A stretch of DNA of 55,659 bases from Candidatus Atribacteria bacterium. GTDB taxonomy: Bacteria > Atribacterota > JS1 > SB-45 > 34-128. A program made the translations under genes and the position numbers. Below the pieces are notes generated by a model, which saw nothing but the letters and a program-made list of their open reading frames with translations, was not told where the DNA came from and did not search any database. Location of the stretch: positions 1 through 55,659 of the forward strand of contig DMCY01000075.1 in the NCBI GenBank assembly GCA_003451675.1, in the 5' to 3' direction. Position 1 is the stretch's first letter. Every line of letters starts with the position of its first letter. Shown here piece by piece: positions 16,020 through 24,556 of this stretch.

Positions 16020-17795
16020 TTAGAAGGTCTCTGTGACGTCACAGAGGTTTTTAGTATTGAGCGGATCGGGGAGTAAGAAGAACTTGGTTTTATAGGCCTC
16101 ATATTTTACATAATCATAAAACGGAGGCTCGTTGATATTAAAGTAAGCCTTCAAAGATTCGGATAACCTTTGAATCTGTTTTCTTATCTTTGGAGTGGAA
16201 AGGGGGTGGGAGTCAACCTTTTTTCTATAAGTGGTTATTGTCCAGCTTAGATCTCCTCTATATCGCGCAAGATTATAAAATAATTCCCATTGCTTATTTG
16301 GTTTCCCATTCTTTTGGTTTTCAAAACCCATTTTCCGAAAATTTACTACCTTATTAAATTTATTAGGTGCTTGAATTTTAACTTTATCATAATCCAGGAA
16401 TTGTATAGTGATATGTTCCCACTTTGTATCAGGTGGAAGTTTTAATGGAGTTATTCTTTTTTGGGATGGGGTTGGCAATTGGTATAAAAATGGTATACAT
16501 ATTCCAAAGCTTTCTCCTTTTTCAAAGCTTTTAATAAGATTATCTACAAAGGGATAATATTTTTGTTTTAATAAATACTCTACATTCAAATACTCTTTTT
16601 TAATAAAGTCTAAAGTATCAGACATAAATTGTTTATTATTTATTATTTCTTTTTCGATTTTATTAAGTTCATTATTTAATTTATTTTTCATTTTATTAAA
16701 TCGTTTATTCTCATAATTATCTTCTACAAATTGGGCTAATTGATAATACGATCTGAATTTTCTTTGATAATTGAATTTTGATCCTTCTAAAATTGAATTC
16801 ATCGTATTTTTTTCAAGGGTCATTTTCTTAAATTTGCATTCCTCATATAAAAAGAAAATATTTTCTAATAACCCATTTAAGCCCCCATTTAATATATTGT
16901 TAAATAATTTAATTTCATCATATTTTTTTTCAATGGATGTTATAATTTGAAGATCTTTTTGTGAGAAATTGCTAAAAACTATTTTTGCACAATTTTTAAA
17001 CCAAACATCTTTATCGGTTGTTTCCAAAAAAAGATATTGATTAATTTCATTTAAAATCGTTTTTTTTAAGAATAAAAATTTATATCTCATATCTTCAATA
17101 AAACCAAGTTCTTTATAAGAAAATATTTTCGATAATGACACCGTTTTACATTTGCATTTTTTAAATTGATTGGTTTTATTTAAAAAATATTTTTTTAAGA
17201 AAAAATATGGATCACTACTTGGATTTTTTAATTTACTAAAATCTTTAATGTAAATCGGTATTTCTATTGGATAGTTCGGGGCTAATTTATAAAAAAGCCA
17301 TACACTGTCAGTAAAATTGTAATCAGGCCAGCCCGTTTCTATTAAAGATTTGCTATTATCTTCAATATACAAAGCAAAATTTTTATATAAGCAAGATAAT
17401 TCTTTTATTGTAAAATATGGAATAAGCCCGTTGTTTTCTTGATAAATCAGGTGTTCATTAGCATAGATTCCGTTGACATCGTCTAAATATATTTCTTCAA
17501 AAAAACCTAATGCACTTAAAGGGGAGAGATATTTTAGTGATTCTTCAAAATTTGGAGAGAAAAATATATTTGAATCGGCTCCAAAAGTATCGTTGGCAGA
17601 TAAAATATAATTTTTATCTAAATATCTTTTTCTTTTTGGAGTGATTAATGTTTTTTTTAAGATAAAGCAAATTTTATTGACAAAATATGCTTTATTGTTT
17701 ATTTCATTTAATGAAAAGCATGGGTTATTAGAATAATATTTTTCGTAAATATTATTAGCCTTCCTTTTAATTAATTCTTCAATATCTTTTTTCAA
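16020..17795 (-). CDS. Unrecognised 591-aa element backbone protein
   Basis: No family recognised. It is a soluble, lysine-rich 591-aa protein with no clear membrane segment and no Walker motif. A homologue of 603 aa lies at 45430-47241. Conserved blocks are KRKYLDKNYILSA near the N-terminus, LIETGWPDYNFTDSVW around residue 155, and a C-terminal ~110 residues with RGDLSWTITTYRKKVDSHPL and RLSESLKAYFNI that could hold a winged helix. The start is TTG at 17795 behind a promoter at 17831-17858. Position beside palindromes, iteron-like CCTGAT repeats and a primase suggests a replication-initiation or partition role (inference). Confidence 0.7.
   Translation of the reverse strand: MKKDIEELIKRKANNIYEKYYSNNPCFSLNEINNKAYFVNKICFILKKTLITPKRKRYLDKNYILSANDTFGADSNIFFSPNFEESLKYLSPLSALGFFEEIYLDDVNGIYANEHLIYQENNGLIPYFTIKELSCLYKNFALYIEDNSKSLIETGWPDYNFTDSVWLFYKLAPNYPIEIPIYIKDFSKLKNPSSDPYFFLKKYFLNKTNQFKKCKCKTVSLSKIFSYKELGFIEDMRYKFLFLKKTILNEINQYLFLETTDKDVWFKNCAKIVFSNFSQKDLQIITSIEKKYDEIKLFNNILNGGLNGLLENIFFLYEECKFKKMTLEKNTMNSILEGSKFNYQRKFRSYYQLAQFVEDNYENKRFNKMKNKLNNELNKIEKEIINNKQFMSDTLDFIKKEYLNVEYLLKQKYYPFVDNLIKSFEKGESFGICIPFLYQLPTPSQKRITPLKLPPDTKWEHITIQFLDYDKVKIQAPNKFNKVVNFRKMGFENQKNGKPNKQWELFYNLARYRGDLSWTITTYRKKVDSHPLSTPKIRKQIQRLSESLKAYFNINEPPFYDYVKYEAYKTKFFLLPDPLNTKNLCDVTETF
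16029..16046. promoter_or_regulatory. 18-bp palindrome CTCTGTGACGTCACAGAG
   Basis: A perfect palindrome overlapping the last codons (DVTE) of the 591-aa gene and about 100 bp upstream of the 59-aa gene start. Identical at 45439-45456. With the GTGACATGTCAC site it forms a two-site operator-like array in both elements. Confidence 0.6.
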
Positions 17796-17830
17796 TATTT
17801 GATACCTGAATTAAATTTGCAAACATAAAT

Positions 17831-17858
17831 ATTATAAGTCATTAGAATTAAAATTCAA
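17831..17858 (-). promoter_or_regulatory. Promoter of the 591-aa gene
   Basis: Minus strand: -35 TTGAAT (17853-17858), a 16-bp spacer and -10 TATAAT (17831-17836). The same sequence and spacing are kept at 47230-47257 upstream of the 603-aa homologue. Confidence 0.7.
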
Positions 17859-17897
17859 AATAAATAAGTTCATTGCTTATTTATAATCTCAATACTA

Positions 17898-17978
17898 ACC
17901 TGATCCCTGATATCCCCTGATTTATCCGGACATTTTTTACTAAAATGTCATTGCGAGGAGCGCAGCGACGCGGCAATC
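17898..17978. repeat. CCTGAT short repeats and REP-like unit
   Basis: Three closely spaced CCTGAT words (CCTGATCCCTGATATCC and then CCTGATT, about 17898-17921) resemble iterons and are partly kept in element C at 47297-47320. Immediately after, at about 17946-17977, is a REP-like unit GTCATTGCGAGGAGCGCAGC ending CGGCAATCCC. The remaining gap to 18172 has a conserved backbone end (GGAAAGTTTGAAATATATTT, about 18030-18090) shared with 47448-47510. Confidence 0.5.
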
Positions 17979-18172
17979 CCTACCAACCACGTAAACGATA
18001 CAGCGAACTGTTCCCTGTTCTTTTTCCTGGAAAGTTTGAAATATATTTTAAAAAAGAAGGATTTTATAATCTGTTTGTTGTATTATAAAAAGGATAAGGA
18101 TATAGAAAAATTAAAAAAGATTTTTTTACTCCCTAATAGTGATATAGTAAAATAAATAAAGATGTCTGAGAT

Positions 18173-18376
18173 ATGACAAAGAACCATCCCCTGATACGTA
18201 AGAGAATGGGATTGAGAAAAATAGCCCGGGAACTAAATAAAAAAGGTGTACCTACTACAAGGGGCGGCAAGTGGTATGCCGGGACCATTGAATATATATT
18301 GGAAAATCCTCTTTATAAGGGGATAGCTCATTATAAGGAAAATAATGTAAAAAATAAGGATTTAGCTTTATTTTAA
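18173..18376 (+). pseudogene. Serine recombinase fragment
   Basis: A 67-codon frame encoding part of a Recombinase domain: GLRKIARELNKKGVPTT, then W..GTIEYILENPLYKGIAHY. No resolvase catalytic domain or zinc ribbon is present, and the frame ends soon after. The first residues (MTKNHPLIR) come from a TGACAAAGAACC repeat fused to it. It is a relic of another integrase at the backbone/cargo boundary. Confidence 0.75.
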
Positions 18377-18436
18377 TAATATTGGTTTTCTCTCGAAAGA
18401 AGCTTCAATCATCAATATAAAAAGGAGGTGAAATAT

Positions 18437-18633
18437 ATGTCTAATACTTTTGGGGATATAATTGTTTATTCGTTATCAGAACTATCTAATAAGTTGAATG
18501 TTGAACTTTCTTTTTTAAAAAAAGAAATTGATGGGGGTAAATTAAAAGCTAAAAAATTGGCGAAAAGTATTTTGTTACCTCACGAGATTTAGAAAAATAT
18601 TTTAAAAACTCGAAGCCTGGATCTGTTAGATAA
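18437..18633 (+). pseudogene. Small helix-turn-helix / excisionase-like protein, frameshifted
   Basis: A strong AAAGGAGGTGAAAT site precedes ATG 18437. The first frame gives 51 aa (stop at 18590-18592) with LSNKLNVELSFLKKEIDGG and LKAKKLAK, the usual pattern of a MerR/excisionase-like fold. A +1 shift near 18570 restores VTSRDLEKYFKNSKPGSVR to a stop at 18631-18633, which completes the expected 'xxVTxxDLExYF' end. So it is probably a one-base frameshift in a ~65-aa gene, or an assembly error. Confidence 0.55.
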
Positions 18634-18694
18634 GAACTATTATATTTATTGATTTTACAGATTTTTACTATATTTAATTTTTGGATATTTCAAA

Positions 18695-19504
18695 ATGGAT
18701 AAAATAAAAATATTTTTAAAAGGAAATTTTGCATATTTCCTCACATTTCTTATAATTTTAGTTTTTCCTCTAAGCGCTTATTTTCTATTTGTAAAAAAAG
18801 AACTTATAACTGAAAAAGCATTTTTTAGTAATGTGTTAGGCTTTGCGGGCTGGATAATTGCATTACTCATAGCTTGGATTCACATAAGAAAAAACAGAGA
18901 AGATAACTTGGTTATTCAAAATAATGAAATTAGAAAGAGATTAGAAATTGAAGCTTTTAAGGAAGTTAATAAAACGATAGAAGAAATTAACTTAGCCTTG
19001 TCAGAGATGGGGGCCTATTATGGTTACGAATTAATAAAAGAATTATCTTTTAATGAAAGTACATTATTTTTGGATAAATTGCAAAAAACTTACATTCAAT
19101 TAAACAAACAAATGGAAGATAGATTGCTTATGCTTTGGATAAAATATCAACTAAAGATTAGGTCCCATGAAATCGTTTTAATCCGATTTAACGACTTAAA
19201 AAAGAAAGTAGACTTTAAGTTTAAGAAAAGCGTTTTACTTACAAGTGGGTTCGTAAATTATACTCGGGAACTAAAAACAAAGGATACCTTATCAGGCAAT
19301 GAATTTCTTGAGATTAAAAATAAATGTAAAAAAATTGATAAAAGCTTCTCAAGCCTGGGTAAAGGTTTAACAGATTATGGTCTTGAATTACAGAATGAAA
19401 TGTTAGGGGAAATATTTAACTCTAAAATTTCAAAACCGAAAGACAAAGAACCCCGTAGAACGTTTGCTCAAATTATTAGCAATACATGTAAACAAGACAA
19501 GTAG
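18695..19504 (+). CDS. Membrane-anchored helical protein, unknown
   Basis: A 269-aa protein with two N-terminal transmembrane segments (about residues 9-31 and 42-63), then a long charged helical cytoplasmic part with predicted coiled-coil character (residues 70-250). No catalytic motif is recognised. The ATG has only a weak ribosome site. It stands alone in front of the restriction-modification pair, separated from it by a symmetric hairpin. It may be a defence-associated membrane protein, judging only by location. Confidence 0.6.
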   Translation: MDKIKIFLKGNFAYFLTFLIILVFPLSAYFLFVKKELITEKAFFSNVLGFAGWIIALLIAWIHIRKNREDNLVIQNNEIRKRLEIEAFKEVNKTIEEINLALSEMGAYYGYELIKELSFNESTLFLDKLQKTYIQLNKQMEDRLLMLWIKYQLKIRSHEIVLIRFNDLKKKVDFKFKKSVLLTSGFVNYTRELKTKDTLSGNEFLEIKNKCKKIDKSFSSLGKGLTDYGLELQNEMLGEIFNSKISKPKDKEPRRTFAQIISNTCKQDK

Positions 19505-19534
19505 ACACATTAAAATGGGGTTTTATTTTATTAT

Positions 19535-19564
19535 CTGTATAAAAAATATCTATTTTTTATACAG
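19535..19564. terminator. Symmetric hairpin, possible bidirectional terminator
   Basis: A perfect inverted repeat CTGTATAAAAAAT/ATTTTTTATACAG (19535-19547 with 19552-19564) 30 bp after the membrane-protein stop. The T run is within the 3' arm, so termination efficiency is uncertain. Confidence 0.5.
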
Positions 19565-19718
19565 TAGGGCGTATATATAGAGCTTTGCCAAATATACTAA
19601 AAAATCGGGCTGTCATCTAACGAAAGTTAAACAAAATTGTTTCTTGTTTTTACGGGCGGGGCTTAAAAGGAAAAACATTAATAAAGTATTACATTTATTC
19701 ATTTAAGAGGTAACCAAT

Positions 19719-21641
19719 ATGTCCCAGAAAATAACTAAAAATCACGAAGTTGTTACAACGGAACAAGAAAAAAAAGAGGGTTATATTATAGACTTTATTT
19801 CTAGAGAATGGGTTAAAGACAAACCGGAAGAACAGGTTAGACAAACATATTTAAGGAAATTAGTAGAAGAATATGGCTACGACCCTAAAAATATTAAAAC
19901 TGAAGTTTCAATTAAATCAGGACAAACAGAAACAAAAAAACCTGCTGATATTGTTGTTTTTAATGGAAAAGGGTTTGACCCTGGAAGACACGCATATATA
20001 ATTGTTGAAGTTAAGCGGAAAGATAGAAAAGACGGAAAAGAACAATTGATAAGCTATGTCAATTCTACAACCGCCGAATTTGCAGTTTGGTTTAACGGTA
20101 AAGAAATTGCTTATTACCAAAGATTTAGAGAACCAAGACACGAATTTATAGATATTCTAGATATTCCCAAACAAGGGGAAAGTATTGAAGATGTTGGGGA
20201 ATACTACAAAAAACAATTAACTCCCGCTTCTGAACTCAAATCTACTTTTGAAACAATTCATAATTACATATATGCTAACGAAGGGCTTTTGAAAGATAAA
20301 GTCTTTAATGAAATGCTTAAATTAATTTTCATTAAATTGGTTGACGAAAAACTACCAAGCCCCAAATGTGAGTTTAGAATTACAAAAAATGAGATGGAAC
20401 AACTTGAAAGAGGTCAGGGGAAAGAGTTTATCAAAAGAATAGAAAATCTATTTGATGAGGTTAAAAAGCGGTATTCTGATGTTTTTGGAACGAACGAGAA
20501 ATTAAATTTAAAACCTGTAACTGTTGGTTTTGTAGTATCACAGTTACAAAAATATTCTTTAACACAAACGCCAGCAGATGTTAAAGGAACTGCATTTCAA
20601 ACATTTGTTTACGCACATCAAAGAGGAGATAGAGGAGAGTTCTTTACGCCAAAGCCAATTTTAGATTTAACTGTTAAATTTTTGAACCCTAAAGACAACG
20701 AGGACTTAATTGATCCTGCATGTGGCTCTGGGGGTTTTCTTGTTTCTACAATGAATTTTATTAGAGAAAAAATGAGAAAAGAACGACCAGATTTAGATGA
20801 GAAAGATATTGCTATGGCAATAAAGGATTATGCAAGACCTTATATTCATGGTATTGACTTTAATCCCGATTTAGCAAGAGTTACAAAAATGTATATGGTT
20901 TTAAATGATGATGGACATACGGGCGTTTTTAGTGAAAATTCTTTAATTGGTTGGGATATTCTTAATGAAACATCTCTAAAATCACAAGCAGGACTACTAA
21001 AAAAAGCATCATTTGATATTCTGATGACAAATCCCCCATTCGGAAGCAAAGGGAAGGTAACTAGTAAAAAAATACTTGAACAGTTTGAGTTGGGTTATAA
21101 ATGGAAGAAAACAAAGGATGGGGAGTTTAAAAAAGAAACTAAACTGCAAAACGGACAAGTTCCAGACATTTTATTTATAGAGAGGTGTTTAGATTTTATC
21201 AAAGCCAATGGAAGAATGGCAATGGTTCTGCCAGATGGAGATTTAACTAACTTTACTTTAGAATATGTAAGAAATTTCATCGATAAAAAAGCTAGGATTG
21301 TTGCTGTTGTTTCTTTACCGCCAGAAACTTTTACATATAGTGGTGCAGGAGTAAAAGCATCAGTTCTGTTTTTACAAAAGCTTCCAGAGAAAGAATTAAA
21401 AAAATTGAAAGAAGAAAATTATAAAATATTTACTGCTGTTATTGAAAACATAGGGTACGATATAAGGGGCAGAACCTTATTTAAGAAAGATGATGACGGT
21501 AACATTATTAAAAAAGAAGTAGAAGTATTTAATCACGATGAAACCTGGCAAAAACAACTTCTTCCTGTGATTGATACAGATATTCCTGGTATCATTGAAA
21601 AGTTTAACAAATTTAAAAAAGAAGAAAAATTAGGTTGGTAA
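19719..21641 (+). CDS. Restriction-modification fusion: PD-(D/E)xK nuclease domain plus N6-adenine methyltransferase (HsdM-like)
   Basis: A 640-aa protein. N-terminal domain (about residues 30-140) is of the HSDR_N type: ADIVVF supplies the Asp, IIVEVKRK the ExK and EQLISYV the Gln of a PD-(D/E)xK nuclease. It is followed by an HsdM-like methyltransferase with motif I DPACGSGGF near residue 333 and motif IV NPPFG near 437. The following gene is a specificity subunit, and no HsdR helicase is present. This two-gene architecture resembles type IIB BcgI-like enzymes, in which one subunit both cleaves and methylates. A methylation-only orphan type I system is the alternative. AAGAGGTAACC precedes the ATG. 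Confidence 0.85.
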   Translation: MSQKITKNHEVVTTEQEKKEGYIIDFISREWVKDKPEEQVRQTYLRKLVEEYGYDPKNIKTEVSIKSGQTETKKPADIVVFNGKGFDPGRHAYIIVEVKRKDRKDGKEQLISYVNSTTAEFAVWFNGKEIAYYQRFREPRHEFIDILDIPKQGESIEDVGEYYKKQLTPASELKSTFETIHNYIYANEGLLKDKVFNEMLKLIFIKLVDEKLPSPKCEFRITKNEMEQLERGQGKEFIKRIENLFDEVKKRYSDVFGTNEKLNLKPVTVGFVVSQLQKYSLTQTPADVKGTAFQTFVYAHQRGDRGEFFTPKPILDLTVKFLNPKDNEDLIDPACGSGGFLVSTMNFIREKMRKERPDLDEKDIAMAIKDYARPYIHGIDFNPDLARVTKMYMVLNDDGHTGVFSENSLIGWDILNETSLKSQAGLLKKASFDILMTNPPFGSKGKVTSKKILEQFELGYKWKKTKDGEFKKETKLQNGQVPDILFIERCLDFIKANGRMAMVLPDGDLTNFTLEYVRNFIDKKARIVAVVSLPPETFTYSGAGVKASVLFLQKLPEKELKKLKEENYKIFTAVIENIGYDIRGRTLFKKDDDGNIIKKEVEVFNHDETWQKQLLPVIDTDIPGIIEKFNKFKKEEKLGW

Positions 21642-21646
21642 AAAAT

Positions 21647-23032
21647 ATGGCTACTTCAATTGCATCATATCAAGACTTTAAAGAAGACATGAGGTTGGAC
21701 GCAGAATATTATAAAGATGTGTATTTAGAAATATCTAAACAGTTACTCAACAAACCATTTAAATTCTTAAATGAGATAGCCACTTTAAAAGGTGGGGCAA
21801 CCCCATTTATGTTCCAATATTTAGATGAAGGAATCCCTTTTTTTAGAATCCAAAATATTGGTATTTGTTCATTAAAATTACACGGCATTGCTTGCATAAA
21901 TAAAAAAATCCATCAAACTTCACTTAAACGTTCTCAACTTAAAACAAATGATGTTTTATTTACAATAACTGGAAGATTGGGAAGCACTGCGATTATTCCT
22001 GATAATTTTGGAGAAGCTAATATAAATCAACATATGGTTAGGATTCGAGTGATTGACAATAAGATAAATCCTTTTTATTTAATGGTTTTTCTTAGTAGTA
22101 AATTTGGCAAAAACCAATTTTTAAGAAAGAGTTATGGGACAACAAGAGATGCGCTCAACTACACAGATATAAATGATATAAAAGTAGTGGAAATATCAAA
22201 AAATAATCAAAAGAAAATAGAAAAACAAATTAAGAAAAGTTATAAAATGTTTACCGAATCAAAGGATAAAATAAAAGAAGCAGAAAAAATATTAGAAACT
22301 GAACTAAATCTTGATAAAATTCAAACACAAAACAATAATGTAACTCTAATAAACTACAACGATTTTATTTCAGAAATGAGGTTTGATTCTCAATATTTCT
22401 CATCCCAAAACTTAAAATCTATTTTTTCAGGAAAATTCCAGTCAAAGCCTTTAAAACAATTGTGTGAAAAGATAGAAACGGGTTTTACCCCCGCAAAAGA
22501 CTCTTATTGGCATAAAGGATTTCCTGTTTTAAAGATGGGTTGCCTTACAAATACAGGCATTGATTGGTCAAAAATAGAGTTTGCTAACGGGGGCTATTTT
22601 GAAAAAACAAAAATGTATATCGTTGAAGAAGAAGATATTTTTCTAACTTCTTCTGCTCATGCTCTTGAGCATATAGCGAAAAAAGTAGATATTGTTATTG
22701 GAATACCAAAAGAATATCAAAACAAGTTAGTTTTTGTTGGTGAAATTATGAGGCTGCGAGTTAAAAAAGAACTGATAAATTCCTATTACCTTTTACTCTT
22801 TTTAAAAACAGAGTTAGGGTATCGGCTTTTTCAAAATTGTATCAGGGGACAAACAGCACACATTTACCCAAAAGATGTTGAAAATATAATAATTCCATTA
22901 ATCTCAACAAAAAAACAAGAAGAAATTGAAATACTAATAACGGAATCTCGTAAGCTATTAGAAGAATCAACAGGGGTAATCAATAAATCTATAAATGAAG
23001 TTGAGGAGTTAATCGAAAATGAAAGCAAATAA
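21647..23032 (+). CDS. Type I/IIB specificity subunit (HsdS-like)
   Basis: A ~461-aa DNA-recognition subunit with two target-recognition domains in tandem. Each half begins with a similar helix, EDMRLDAEYYKD near the N-terminus and SEMRFDSQYFSS near residue 240, and each ends with a long conserved helix (around residues 185-215 and 425-460). The start is ATG 21647, overlapping no more than a few bases of spacer after the methyltransferase stop; an in-frame TTG at 21635 overlaps the upstream gene. Together with the upstream fusion protein it would recognise a bipartite sequence. It is not closely followed by an hsdR gene. Confidence 0.85.
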   Translation: MATSIASYQDFKEDMRLDAEYYKDVYLEISKQLLNKPFKFLNEIATLKGGATPFMFQYLDEGIPFFRIQNIGICSLKLHGIACINKKIHQTSLKRSQLKTNDVLFTITGRLGSTAIIPDNFGEANINQHMVRIRVIDNKINPFYLMVFLSSKFGKNQFLRKSYGTTRDALNYTDINDIKVVEISKNNQKKIEKQIKKSYKMFTESKDKIKEAEKILETELNLDKIQTQNNNVTLINYNDFISEMRFDSQYFSSQNLKSIFSGKFQSKPLKQLCEKIETGFTPAKDSYWHKGFPVLKMGCLTNTGIDWSKIEFANGGYFEKTKMYIVEEEDIFLTSSAHALEHIAKKVDIVIGIPKEYQNKLVFVGEIMRLRVKKELINSYYLLLFLKTELGYRLFQNCIRGQTAHIYPKDVENIIIPLISTKKQEEIEILITESRKLLEESTGVINKSINEVEELIENESK

Positions 23033-23061
23033 AGATAGCTATCTCCTTTAAAAACTAATGG

Positions 23062-23190
23062 AAGAATTATGACAGGGGACCGTTGTTCTCTGTCACCCTC
23101 TGCCACCGATTTGGAAGAAAAGAGGAGAGAGGTAATAAAAGAGTGGATTAAATCCGGAAGGATTAAAGCGTGACAAAGAACCATTCCTTG
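23062..23190. repeat. Dispersed repeat copy 1 (partial)
   Basis: Begins with GACAGGGGACCGTTGTTCTC and ends with TGACAAAGAACCATTCCTTG, an inverted pair. The middle part (about 23112-23170) matches the 3' half of the long dispersed repeat (GGAAGAAAAGAGGAGAGAG, then a GAGTGGATTAAATCCGG segment). Other copies are at 25062, 26391, 52735 and 55496. Confidence 0.7.
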
Positions 23191-23239
23191 TCACAAATAT
23201 ATTTGTCTAAATTTTAAATATAAGGAAAAGCCGAATATA

Positions 23240-23482
23240 ATGATTATTAAATTAATGATAGATCGTTTTGAAGGTAAATACGCTATATTAGAATCCCAAG
23301 ATAAAAATCCAATGATTTTTAATTTCCCTCGTCATTTATTACCACAAGAAGCTAAAGAAGGAACTGCACTTAATATTAATATTGACATTGATCATGAAGA
23401 AACAAAAAGAAGAAAAGATAAAATACAAAACTTGCTTAATAAGTTAAAGGAGCAGGATAAAGGTGGAGATATTCAATTATGA
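23240..23482 (+). CDS. DUF3006 family small protein
   Basis: An 80-aa soluble protein with the DUF3006 pattern: MIIKLMIDRFEGKYAILE, then FNFPRHLLPQEAKEGTALNI, then a charged helix. The stop overlaps the next ATG (ATGA), so it is translationally coupled to the metallo-beta-lactamase-fold protein. Family knowledge: DUF3006 genes commonly sit beside ComEC-like MBL proteins; their function is unknown. Confidence 0.75.
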   Translation: MIIKLMIDRFEGKYAILESQDKNPMIFNFPRHLLPQEAKEGTALNINIDIDHEETKRRKDKIQNLLNKLKEQDKGGDIQL

Positions 23483-24528
23483 ATAACATAAAAAAATATT
23501 TTTTATCTATTTTTATAATCCTCTTTCTCTTGTCTTTTACTGCCAGTCTCTTTGCTCAGGATACTCTATCAATCTATTTTTTCGATGTGGGACAAGGCGA
23601 TTCCTCTATAATAATTGCTCCTGATAATAAAGTAGTAATGATTGATTCTGGTCCTGATGAAAGTTTAATTCTAAAATACCTGCAAAATCTTGAAATTTCC
23701 CAAATTGATCTTCTAATTGCTACTCATGCACATGCTGACCATATTACCGGCATGAATAAGATTATTGCAAAATATAAACCTAAGGCTTTTATTGATCCAG
23801 GGATACCTCATACTACCGCTACCTATCAGAGGATGATTACCGCTATTGATAAATATAATATTAATTATTATGAAGGCATTTCCCGGAAGATTAATTTGGG
23901 TTCTCTGAGTCTTACCATTCTTCCTCCAGCTACCCCTCTTATCAAAGGTTCCGAACTTAATAATAATTCTGTAGTGGTGCGGTTGGATTACAAAGACTTT
24001 TCCTGTTTATTTACCGGAGATATCGAAAAAGAGAGAGAAGGGCAGCTTTTAGCTGAATCGAGAGGTAATCTCAATGTAGATATTCTAAAAATAGCTCACC
24101 ACGGATCTTCCAGCAGTTCTTCTCCTCTCTTTATTAAATCAGTAGGGCCAAAAATAGCAGTTATCTGTTGTGGTCAAGGTAATAAATACGGACATCCACA
24201 TCAAGAGACCATATCTCTTTTACAAAGTTTGGGGATAGAAATATATCGGACAGATTTAAGTGGAACTATTTTAATAAAAACAGATGGTATAGATTATCAG
24301 ATCTTTACAGAAAAAGAAAGTATCAGAGCACCACCAGTAGTAAAAACCGAAACCAAGACTACCGAAACCCAAGAATATAAATATGCTGCTTCAAAAAAGT
24401 CAGAAGTATTTCATTATATTTATTGCTCTTACGTAAAAAAAATAAAACAAGAAGAGCTTATTTTATTTAAAACCAGAGAAGAGGCGATAGCTTCAGGAAG
24501 AAGACCTTGTAAGAAATGTAAACCATAA
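23479..24528 (+). CDS. Secreted ComEC/Rec2-like metallo-beta-lactamase-fold hydrolase
   Basis: A 349-aa protein. Seen: an N-terminal signal peptide (hydrophobic residues 8-26, ending SLFAQ); an MBL domain with FFDVGQGDSSII near residue 33, the metal motif THAHADHITG near 80-89, FTGDIEKE and IAHHGSSSSSSP near 213; and, after a linker, a C-terminal Ada-like segment with FHYIYCSYV and RPCKKCKP (residues 312-349) that could bind a metal. This resembles the soluble ComEC-type hydrolases thought to act on DNA outside the cytoplasm. The substrate is unproven. It is coupled to the DUF3006 gene. Confidence 0.85.
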   Translation: MNNIKKYFLSIFIILFLLSFTASLFAQDTLSIYFFDVGQGDSSIIIAPDNKVVMIDSGPDESLILKYLQNLEISQIDLLIATHAHADHITGMNKIIAKYKPKAFIDPGIPHTTATYQRMITAIDKYNINYYEGISRKINLGSLSLTILPPATPLIKGSELNNNSVVVRLDYKDFSCLFTGDIEKEREGQLLAESRGNLNVDILKIAHHGSSSSSSPLFIKSVGPKIAVICCGQGNKYGHPHQETISLLQSLGIEIYRTDLSGTILIKTDGIDYQIFTEKESIRAPPVVKTETKTTETQEYKYAASKKSEVFHYIYCSYVKKIKQEELILFKTREEAIASGRRPCKKCKP

Positions 24529-24556
24529 AAAATTATTAATTTGGAGGTTTTAAAGA

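Noticed and set aside
19535..19564. Hairpin as an attachment site or small-RNA gene
   Set aside because: It is a simple AT-rich perfect stem with no partner copy elsewhere in the window; a terminator is the simpler reading.
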